Positions 1 to 5,321 of a stretch of DNA of 5,321 bases are shown piece after piece. The notes beneath the pieces are model-generated. The model was not told where the DNA came from. It worked only from the letters and a program-made list of their open reading frames with translations, and did not search any database. The stretch is from Rhodospirillaceae bacterium (GTDB lineage Bacteria; Pseudomonadota; Alphaproteobacteria; Rhodospirillales; Magnetovibrionaceae). The stretch spans positions 1-5,321 of the forward strand of contig JAOUJU010000135.1 of the NCBI GenBank assembly GCA_029883045.1, written 5' to 3'. The translations under genes were made by a program, and so were the position numbers. The first letter of the stretch is position 1; each line of letters opens with the position of its first letter.

Positions 1-1
1 T

Positions 2-2290
2 GATGGATCAGCCCAGGCAGGAAATGACGGGCTGGTTTTTAATGGCAAGACAAGCATGGTTTCCAGCAAACCAATGGAGCTAGCCAGTTGGATGGGGGTT
101 TCGTTAAATGACGGAATTGCGCAACGGGTGCGCCAAGTATCATACCAAAGCAATATTCAAATAAATTCACAATCACTAACCCTTTCGGGAATTTCTGTTG
201 CTCTTGATAGATCACATCTTAGCGGTGGCATCACGCTTGCACTCAGAGATCGTTTATCCTTTGGTGCAAGTATTGAAATTGATTCCCTTAACCTTGATTC
301 GTATTTTCCTCAAACTACGGTGAAAAAATCTGCTAATGATAATAAATCAGCAAGCGCTGACAAAGACAGTACCAGTGGTACAGTTGCAAATATCGCATCT
401 GTGTGGTCCGCGCTTCGCGCTCTTAATGATTTTGACGCAAACACAAAAATAAAAGCAGGCGAAATTACCCAGGGCGGCAATACGTATAAAAATATTTCGT
501 TTGATGGAACGCTTTATGCGGGCCAATTGGAAATTCGTGATGCTCGCGTCGGATCATTTGCCGGATCGGCGGCATCGCTTAAAGGTAAGTTTAACGGCTT
601 TGGCGGTATCCCGGAAATGAGTGGGGTTGGTATTTCGTTAGCAACTAACAACGTTGCAACATTGGCTAGACAATATGGCGTTGCTTCGGTTCCGGAAAAA
701 ATTGGTGTCGCTAAAATAAATGTCAGCGCTGATGGTTCGCTGTTAAAACCTAAAATCAATGTTAGCACCAAGGCCATGGGTGGTGAATATGGATTGAATG
801 GCGCTATTTCGTTTTTGCCGCTCAGCTTTGGCTTTAATGGCCATGCTACATTAAAGCATGCAAAACCGATTGAGGTTTTTTCTAATATTGGTTTGGCTTA
901 CCGCCCCAAAGGACCATTGGCGGGAATGGATTTGGGCTTTGATATAAAAACCGATGGTAAAGAACACCAGATAAGCAATATTTCAGGAACCCTTGACGCC
1001 ACAGCAATGGCGGGTGGTGTCAATATTTCAACCGCTGGGACAAAAACCGGAATTTCGGCAGCTCTGCAAACTGGCGCTATTTATCTTGAACATTTTATGC
1101 CCGCAGAAGGTTCTGCTAAAACCGCATCCAACAATAATGATGCTTATCGGTCAAAACAAAAGCTAATGCCTGGCGTAATTTTGGCATCATGGAATAACCC
1201 GCAAAACCCCGTTGAAATGGCCCAAGCGACTTCGCCTTCATCGCGCGCTAGCAAACGTTGGTCGCGTGATAATATTGATCTTTCGGTTCTTGATACCATT
1301 AATGCCGATGTGACCCTTGTTTCAAGTGCGGTTTATTATGGCAAACATAAACTAGATAACGCCGACATTCATGCAACCGTTGCAAATGGTGTTTTGTTGG
1401 CTGATCGTATAAAGGCAACCGCTTACGGTGGGCCGGTTAGTGGTAGTGCAACAATTCGTGCCAAGGGCCAGCCAACAATGGAAGCAAACCTAAATATAAG
1501 CGCACTTGATGTTGGCGGTGCGCTTATGGCGGCATCAAAACAGGCAGGGGTAAAAGGTGCGCTTGATTTTAACCTTGGCTTTAATGCCAGCGGCAAATCG
1601 GCAGCCGAACTTGTTTCCAGCCTTAACGGTAATGGCGGGCTTGATATTTCTGGTTTAGATGTAAAACAATCCGGCAAAGGCAATGCGCTTTCGGGCGTTA
1701 TTGGTCTGGTTGCCGCCATGAACCAACTGTCTATCCCCGCGCCCGGGTCCAAAGGGGGCTTGGCCGAATTAAAAGTAGGGTTTGATATAAAAAATGGCAT
1801 CGCAACATTGGGCAATGCCACCATATCATCGGCTATGGGCCAAGGCAGCGCCAATGGTTCGGTCGATATTGCCGCATGGGGGATGGATGTTTCCGGTCTA
1901 ATGACGGTTGAGCCTAATTTGGTAACATCGCTTTTATCCAAAGGGAAAATTGGTCGTCAAGAAGTACCATTTAGTCTGAAGGGTGCGCTTGATGGTCCCG
2001 GCGTTAATTTTGGCATACGTCAGGCTGCCCAGCCAAATACACCCACCACGGGCGATGAAACTGTTGCCCCGGCACCTTCGGGGCAACCAATTAGCCCTGA
2101 GCAACTTATTCTTGAGCAAATATTTGGTAAACAAAAACAGGCCCAACCACAGCCACAACAGCCCGCACCCCAACCCGATCAGCAAACAGGCCAGCAGCCA
2201 GCACCTGAGCCGGCACCCCAGCCACAAAGGCAACTTAAACCCGAAGAGTTATTAATTCAGGGCATTATGGGAAAGTTGCTTAAAAAATAG
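2..2290 (+). CDS. AsmA-family envelope protein, C-terminal part (5' end outside window)
   Basis: The frame is open to the left edge: 18 codons precede the first in-frame ATG at 56 and read as normal family sequence (…GLVFNGKTS), so the ATG is internal and the gene is 5'-truncated by the window. The visible 762 residues are rich in beta-strand-like alternating patterns, with repeated Gly/Ser/Asn turns, as in AsmA proteins. Diagnostic stretches are IDLSVLDTINADVTL near 1270-1315, the YGGPVSGSATI strand pair near 1425-1458, and FNASGKSAAELVSSLNGNG near 1570-1640, which is the classic AsmA C-terminal signature. AsmA-like proteins are inner-membrane-anchored, mostly periplasmic, and are linked to phospholipid transport and outer-membrane homeostasis; the N-terminal membrane anchor is not visible here. 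The C-terminus carries a Gln/Pro-rich linker between two copies of a short helix motif. The gene converges on the minus-strand train. The family call is firm; the exact paralogue (AsmA, YhjG or other) is not determinable. Confidence 0.88.
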   Translation, partial: DGSAQAGNDGLVFNGKTSMVSSKPMELASWMGVSLNDGIAQRVRQVSYQSNIQINSQSLTLSGISVALDRSHLSGGITLALRDRLSFGASIEIDSLNLDSYFPQTTVKKSANDNKSASADKDSTSGTVANIASVWSALRALNDFDANTKIKAGEITQGGNTYKNISFDGTLYAGQLEIRDARVGSFAGSAASLKGKFNGFGGIPEMSGVGISLATNNVATLARQYGVASVPEKIGVAKINVSADGSLLKPKINVSTKAMGGEYGLNGAISFLPLSFGFNGHATLKHAKPIEVFSNIGLAYRPKGPLAGMDLGFDIKTDGKEHQISNISGTLDATAMAGGVNISTAGTKTGISAALQTGAIYLEHFMPAEGSAKTASNNNDAYRSKQKLMPGVILASWNNPQNPVEMAQATSPSSRASKRWSRDNIDLSVLDTINADVTLVSSAVYYGKHKLDNADIHATVANGVLLADRIKATAYGGPVSGSATIRAKGQPTMEANLNISALDVGGALMAASKQAGVKGALDFNLGFNASGKSAAELVSSLNGNGGLDISGLDVKQSGKGNALSGVIGLVAAMNQLSIPAPGSKGGLAELKVGFDIKNGIATLGNATISSAMGQGSANGSVDIAAWGMDVSGLMTVEPNLVTSLLSKGKIGRQEVPFSLKGALDGPGVNFGIRQAAQPNTPTTGDETVAPAPSGQPISPEQLILEQIFGKQKQAQPQPQQPAPQPDQQTGQQPAPEPAPQPQRQLKPEELLIQGIMGKLLKK
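2096..2275 (+). repeat. Duplicated 12-residue helix motif flanking a Gln/Pro-rich linker in the AsmA-family C-terminus
   Basis: Two 12-codon segments, 2096-2131 (PEQLILEQIFGK) and 2240-2275 (PEELLIQGIMGK), match at six positions, and several of the differences are conservative. Each looks like a short amphipathic helix ending in Gly-Lys. Between them lie 36 residues of low complexity (2132-2239), of which 14 are Gln and 10 Pro. The linker is probably extended and flexible. This is a protein-level repeat; the DNA copies have diverged. Its role is unknown; it may be a tethered peptide that docks on a partner or membrane. Confidence 0.6.
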
Positions 2291-2301
2291 AATTATTTTT
2301 T
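2282..2301. terminator. Weak A/T-only inverted repeat at the convergent gene junction
   Basis: A perfect 8-base inverted repeat (AAAAAATA at 2282-2289 and TATTTTTT at 2294-2301) has a 4-base loop. It spans the stop codon of the AsmA-family gene and the last codons of the RHH gene. A further AAGTT/AACTT pair (2273-2277 with 2305-2309) could extend the stem after an internal loop. A T-run lies on the 3' side on either strand, which would suit a bidirectional terminator. The inner stem has no G-C pair, so it would be weak, and it may simply reflect the AAA-AAA lysine codons that end both genes. It is the only candidate terminator I see. Confidence 0.25.
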
Positions 2302-2514
2302 TGAAACTTCGGCCAGAACATAAAGCCTGATGGCGCTAGAAAGACCCCCGCGTCGGCCATGATCAATTTCCTGAATTAACGCGTTAAGGGAAATTTTTTT
2401 TGTTTGGGATATTTTTTTAAGCTCTAACCAAAATTCATTTTCAACCGAAACGCTGGTGGCGTGACCGTCAATGATAATGGATCGTTTTTTTATATTGCTA
2501 TCGCTAAGTTTCAT
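2293..2514 (-). CDS. Ribbon-helix-helix (RHH_4-type) small putative DNA-binding protein
   Basis: From ATG at 2514 this gives 73 residues: a basic N-terminal strand (KKRSIIIDGHATSVSVE, 9-25), a first helix (EFWLELKKISQTKK, 27-40), the SLNALIQEIDHGR segment and a last helix starting LSSAIRLYVL (58-67). The pattern R-S-[VI]-x-[IL]-x-G-H-x-T-S-[VI]-S-[LV]-E-x-x-F-W and the ending LSSAIR-x-[FY]-VL are those of the ribbon-helix-helix family widespread in Alphaproteobacteria. Members are thought to bind DNA as dimers; targets are mostly unknown. An in-frame TTG at 2520 would add two residues, but a GGA six bases before the ATG (2521-2523) favours the ATG. It follows the exporter stop by 11 bases, so it is probably the last gene of the operon. 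All four Lys-Lys pairs are encoded AAA-AAA, giving A-runs of 7-8 bases. Confidence 0.85.
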   Translation of the reverse strand: MKLSDSNIKKRSIIIDGHATSVSVENEFWLELKKISQTKKISLNALIQEIDHGRRGGLSSAIRLYVLAEVSKK

Positions 2515-2520
2515 TATCAA

Positions 2521-2523
2521 TCC
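2521..2523 (-). promoter_or_regulatory. Minimal Shine-Dalgarno (GGA) deciding the RHH start
   Basis: On the minus strand the sequence reads TTGGA, six bases, then ATG at 2514. This spacing suits the ATG, whereas the alternative TTG at 2520 directly abuts the GGA and would have no usable ribosome-binding site. It is only three bases long, so the support is modest. Confidence 0.3.
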
Positions 2524-2525
2524 AA

Positions 2526-3161
2526 TTACACAAGCAAGTTTTCATAAATCATCATCAGCGCAATTATCAAAAGTAAAACTCCGGTACCATGGGTTACCAT
2601 CTTGTAGGCAATTGGGTTTAACAACCATTTTCTAATGGCTTCGGCTGCTAGTGCCAATGGCACCTGCCATAGTGAATTTATTATTATCAGGCCAAGGCCA
2701 AACGTAATCATCTGCCCGGGTATGTTTCCTCGCTCGGTATCAATAAAATTGGGCAACAATGCAAGAAACATTAAAATAACTTTTGGGTTAAGTACATTAC
2801 ATGCAATTGCATCGCGGTACGCCTTGAACGCACTAACGGCTGGTTTGTTTCCTGAAATATCAAGCATCCCACCATCACGAAAACCCTGCACCCCGATCCA
2901 AGCTAGGTAAATTGCACCCACCACGGCAACTGTTTTAAACAGTACCGGGCTTGTGGCAATTAACACCGAAATACCAAAAACCGCCAGCAATGTATGGACC
3001 ACTAGTCCGGTTTGCACGCCAGCAACTGCCATAAGCCCGACACGTGGCCCGGACGAAATGGTGTAACGCAAAATAATAATGGTATCAGGCCCAGGCGACA
3101 GCACTAACGCCGAGACAGCCAGTAAAAAAGCAAAAAGTGTGGATATGTCTACGGGAAGCAT
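2526..3161 (-). CDS. LysE/RhtB-family amino-acid exporter
   Basis: This is an inner-membrane protein of 211 residues from the chosen start, the usual size for the family, with about six hydrophobic segments. Family landmarks, numbered from the start at 3161, are SPGPD at 22-26 in the first membrane segment, GAIYLAWIGVQGFRDG at 82-97, and CNVLNPKVILMFLALLPNF at 121-139, the NPK…PxF core of LysE/RhtB transporters. Characterised members export lysine, threonine, homoserine or related amino acids by proton antiport; the substrate cannot be assigned here. The frame is open further, to an ATG at 3203, which would add 14 residues and overlap the upstream hydrolase gene by 32 bases. I prefer 3161 because it puts the PGPD motif at the normal distance from the N-terminus and leaves a 10-base gap, but neither start has a clear Shine-Dalgarno. 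It lies between the hydrolase and the RHH gene in the same train. Confidence 0.9.
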   Translation of the reverse strand: MLPVDISTLFAFLLAVSALVLSPGPDTIIILRYTISSGPRVGLMAVAGVQTGLVVHTLLAVFGISVLIATSPVLFKTVAVVGAIYLAWIGVQGFRDGGMLDISGNKPAVSAFKAYRDAIACNVLNPKVILMFLALLPNFIDTERGNIPGQMITFGLGLIIINSLWQVPLALAAEAIRKWLLNPIAYKMVTHGTGVLLLIIALMMIYENLLV

Positions 3162-3171
3162 GAGCGCTGTT

Positions 3172-3801
3172 TTAAAGCCTATCGGCAAAGCTGGCAATGG
3201 CATCTACGGCCGAGAGCCAGTTTTGCAGTTCATTTAAGCCAGATTTTTTTCTGGGTTTAAATCCATGATCGCCGTCTTCTAGCCAATGCATTTCAATGGC
3301 GGGCGATAGCTTGTAATTAGTAACATTTTCTTTGTTGCCCAAGGTATCGCGGGTTCCTTGGCATATCAGGGTAGGGGTTTGAAGGGCAACCAAATGACCT
3401 ATGCGTTTTTCATCTGCCATTTTACCGGGTGCGTGAAACGGATAACCAAGGCAAACAAGCCCCTTAACCTTTGCCTCATCGGCCACCATTGAAGCAACCC
3501 GTCCGCCCATGGATTTACCGCCGATAATTAGGTTTTCTTTTCCCCCATCACGGCCAAGCTCATCAATTACATCATTCCATGTTTCGATTAATACCTTCAT
3601 TGGATTTGGCGGGCGTTTTTTACCGCCCGTTCGCCTGTCCGCCATGAATGGAAATTCAAACCGGGCGACGCGAAAGGTCCGTTCGGCCAAAGCATCGGCA
3701 AAAAAATCCATAAACGGTGTGTCCATCGGCGCACCCGCACCATGGGCCAAAATGATGGTTGTTTTAGATTTTTTCGGTCCACTGAAAAGAATTTGGGTCA
3801 T
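3172..3801 (-). CDS. Alpha/beta hydrolase, TEX30/KANL3-like
   Basis: The protein has 209 residues with a complete alpha/beta-hydrolase core and no lid domain. An early strand with the oxyanion-type turn ILAHGAGAPMDTPFM (17-31) is typical of the TEX30/KANL3 group. The nucleophile elbow is GGKSMGGR, with Ser97. A plausible acid is Asp152 in CQGTRDTLG and the catalytic His is His179 in DGDHGFKPRKKSG. RFEFPFM (47-53) followed by a basic stretch including GGKKRPP is also characteristic of the group. No signal peptide or membrane segment is visible, so it is probably cytosolic. The substrate is unknown; bacterial members are often labelled dienelactone-hydrolase-like without evidence. Its ATG shares one base with the fumarase stop codon (TAATG) and there is no Shine-Dalgarno before it, which suggests it is translated by reinitiation after fumarase. 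Confidence 0.85.
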   Translation of the reverse strand: MTQILFSGPKKSKTTIILAHGAGAPMDTPFMDFFADALAERTFRVARFEFPFMADRRTGGKKRPPNPMKVLIETWNDVIDELGRDGGKENLIIGGKSMGGRVASMVADEAKVKGLVCLGYPFHAPGKMADEKRIGHLVALQTPTLICQGTRDTLGNKENVTNYKLSPAIEMHWLEDGDHGFKPRKKSGLNELQNWLSAVDAIASFADRL

Positions 3802-3803
3802 TA
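3799..3803 (-). promoter_or_regulatory. TAATG stop/start overlap coupling fumarase and hydrolase translation
   Basis: On the minus strand the fumarase TAA (3803-3801) and the hydrolase ATG (3801-3799) share the A at 3801. The bases just upstream (…GACTTCAAAATG) hold no purine-rich ribosome-binding site. This arrangement commonly gives termination-reinitiation coupling; that it does so here is inferred. Confidence 0.6.
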
Positions 3804-5321
3804 CATTTTGAAGTCGGCGAAGAAGTCATTACCCTTATCGTCTATTACAATAAATGCTGGGAAATCTTCAATTTCAATTTTCCAGATGGCTTCCATGCCC
3901 ATTTCTGGAAATTCTATGCATTCAATTTTTTTAATGGATTTTTGCGCCAGCTCGGCCGCCACACCGCCAATGGAGCCTAAATAAAACCCGCCGTGTTTTT
4001 TGCACGATGCTTTTACCATTGGTGAACGGTTGCCTTTGGCCAACATTACCATTGACCCGCCGGCTGCTTGAAATTCTTCAACATATGCATCCATTCGCCC
4101 GGCGGTGGTTGGGCCAAACGATCCCGACGCCATTCCGTCAGGCGTTTTGGCGGGGCCAGCATAATAAATTGCGTGATCTTTGAAGTACTGGGGCAGGGGT
4201 TTTCCCGCATCCATTAGCTCTTTTAATTTAGCGTGCGCCATATCGCGCGCCACAATCAATGTACCGGTTAACGATAGCCGGGTTTTAATTGGGTATTTAG
4301 AAAGCTCGGCCCTAATTTCTGCCATGGGCTTGGATAAATCAATCTTAACCACGCTCTCCGACAGGTGGTCGTCTTTTACCTCGGGCAGGTATTTTGCCGG
4401 GTCGGCCTCAAGGCGCTCAATAAACAATCCATCCATTGTTACTTTGCCCATTATTTGCCGGTCAGCCGAACAAGACACCCCAACCCCAACCGGGCATGAG
4501 GCCCCATGGCGGGGAAGGCGAACAACGCGTATATCGTGACAAAAATATTTACCACCGAATTGCGCGCCGATACCAAAGTTTTGGGTCATGGCTAGAACTT
4601 CTGCCTCAGTTTCAAGGTCACGAAATGCCCGGCCATATTCATCGCCACTGGTAGGCAAACCATCAAGATAATGGCTTGACGCTAGCTTAACGGTTTTTAA
4701 GGTCATCTCGGCCGATAGGCCGCCAATTACAATAGCCATATGATATGGCGGACAGGCGGATGTGCCAATTTTTGGTAATTCGGTTTCAAGAAATTCCATC
4801 AATGATTTTGGATTTAATAACGCCTTGGTTCGCTGAAACAAAAATGTTTTGTTGGCGCTGCCACCGCCTTTGGCCATGAACATAAATTTGTATTCGTTGC
4901 CAGGCGTTGCATAAATATCTATTTGTGCTGGAAGATTGTTTCCAGTTCCGACCTCGGTGTACATATCAAGCGGGGCCATTTGGCTGTAACGCAGGTTATT
5001 TTCGGCGTAGGCTTTTTTTATGCCATTTGATAGCGCTGCTTCATCATTGCCGCCAGTCCATACTTGCTCGCCCTTTTTGCCATAAACAATTGCGGTTCCG
5101 GTATCTTGGCACATGGGTAAAACCCCGCCGGCTGATACGCATGCATTTTTCAACATTTCCATAGCGACAAAATGGTCGTTATCGGATGCTTCCCCGTCAT
5201 CAAGAATATTTCGTAGCTGTTGTAAATGCGAAGGGCGCAATAGATGCGAAGTATCGCGCATGGCAATGCTTGCCAGTTCGGTTAAGCCTTCGGGGTCAAT
5301 TTTAAGAAAAGTACGGCCATC
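3801..5321 (-). CDS. fumA: Fumarate hydratase class I ([4Fe-4S], FumA-type), N-terminus outside window
   Basis: It catalyses reversible hydration of fumarate to L-malate in the TCA cycle, in the cytosol. The frame is open to the right edge: 20 codons lie before the ATG at 5261 and read DGRTFLKIDPEGLTELA, matching the N-terminal region of E. coli FumA, so that ATG is internal. About 35 residues are missing by alignment to FumA. Numbering from the ATG at 5261, cluster cysteines are Cys51 (LPMCQDTGTA), Cys170 (GTSACPPYH) and Cys264 (VSCSADR); their spacings of 119 and 94 are those of FumA Cys105/224/318. Active-site residues known from the Leishmania class I enzyme also align: Asp53, Arg91, His252, Arg339, Thr385, Arg389 and Lys409. 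Both halves of the two-domain enzyme are intact, including GPTTAGRMD and the C-terminal DDKGNDFF. It is the first visible gene of the train and overlaps the hydrolase start. Tartrate dehydratases are related, but the FumA-like full length and sequence favour fumarase. Confidence 0.96.
   Translation of the reverse strand, partial: DGRTFLKIDPEGLTELASIAMRDTSHLLRPSHLQQLRNILDDGEASDNDHFVAMEMLKNACVSAGGVLPMCQDTGTAIVYGKKGEQVWTGGNDEAALSNGIKKAYAENNLRYSQMAPLDMYTEVGTGNNLPAQIDIYATPGNEYKFMFMAKGGGSANKTFLFQRTKALLNPKSLMEFLETELPKIGTSACPPYHMAIVIGGLSAEMTLKTVKLASSHYLDGLPTSGDEYGRAFRDLETEAEVLAMTQNFGIGAQFGGKYFCHDIRVVRLPRHGASCPVGVGVSCSADRQIMGKVTMDGLFIERLEADPAKYLPEVKDDHLSESVVKIDLSKPMAEIRAELSKYPIKTRLSLTGTLIVARDMAHAKLKELMDAGKPLPQYFKDHAIYYAGPAKTPDGMASGSFGPTTAGRMDAYVEEFQAAGGSMVMLAKGNRSPMVKASCKKHGGFYLGSIGGVAAELAQKSIKKIECIEFPEMGMEAIWKIEIEDFPAFIVIDDKGNDFFADFKM

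Noticed and set aside
56..58. ATG at 56 as the true start of the AsmA-family gene
   Set aside because: The frame continues open to the left edge with family-like residues and there is no ribosome-binding site before the ATG, so the gene begins outside the window.
1423..1941. A 172-codon open frame on the minus strand opposite the AsmA-family gene
   Set aside because: It is antisense to a clear coding region, its Pro/Ala/Ser-rich translation resembles no family I know, and it has no convincing start context; it is a codon-bias shadow.
1934..2233. A minus-strand frame with Leu/Trp/Gly-rich, membrane-like translation opposite the AsmA C-terminus
   Set aside because: The hydrophobic look comes from reading the Gln/Pro/Ala-coding low-complexity DNA backwards; it lies within a well-supported gene on the other strand.
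2132..2239. A possible DNA tandem repeat in the CAG/CAA/CCA-rich tract
   Set aside because: No fixed repeat unit is visible at the DNA level; it is Gln/Pro codon low complexity inside the AsmA-family gene.
1983..2255. A plus-strand frame overlapping the AsmA tail in another phase
   Set aside because: It is rich in His/Pro/Asn/Ser from the out-of-phase low-complexity tract, has no recognisable domain, and is best explained as a shadow.
2635..2910. Plus-strand frames opposite the exporter and hydrolase genes (2635-2910, 3509-3811, 3742-3984)
   Set aside because: They are antisense shadows of conserved genes with no independent coding signal.
4180..4539. Plus-strand frames opposite the fumarase gene (this one and those at 4436-4654 and 4907-5164)
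   Set aside because: All are antisense to strongly conserved fumarase codons and have no family resemblance.
5259..5261. ATG at 5261 as the true start of fumarase
   Set aside because: The 20 codons upstream to the edge align with the FumA N-terminal region, and starting at 5261 would remove conserved residues.

Overview
This is an ordinary protein-coding stretch of a bacterial chromosome, most likely from an alphaproteobacterium of moderate GC content (AT-rich wobble positions, many homopolymer A/T runs). The best taxonomic clues are the small ribbon-helix-helix protein of the RHH_4 type, which is characteristic of Alphaproteobacteria, and the style of the AsmA-family protein. The genus cannot be named from this sequence. 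I see no RNA gene, mobile element, CRISPR array or origin.

Layout: positions 2-2290 on the + strand are the C-terminal part of a long AsmA-family envelope protein whose start lies left of the window. It meets, tail to tail and with only 2 bases between the stop codons, a tightly packed minus-strand gene train that enters from the right edge. In transcription order the train is a class I [4Fe-4S] fumarate hydratase (5321-3801, missing about 35 N-terminal residues), a TEX30/KANL3-like alpha/beta hydrolase (3801-3172), a LysE/RhtB-type amino-acid exporter (3161-2526) and a 73-residue ribbon-helix-helix protein (2514-2293). The junctions are a one-base stop/start overlap (TAATG), about 10 bases, and 11 bases, so the four genes are very probably one transcript. 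Any promoter for the train lies outside the window, and I see no internal promoter.

Functionally, the fumarase performs the fumarate/malate step of the TCA cycle, the exporter sits in the inner membrane, the hydrolase is a cytosolic serine hydrolase of unknown substrate, and the RHH protein is a putative small DNA-binding regulator. The train is best read as a housekeeping metabolic operon rather than a dedicated system. I found no convincing new biological system. The points most worth a second look are the class I fumarase/RHH_4 association, the duplicated short helix motif flanking a Gln/Pro linker at the AsmA C-terminus, the A-run-rich RHH gene, and the almost absent space for transcription termination at the convergent junction.
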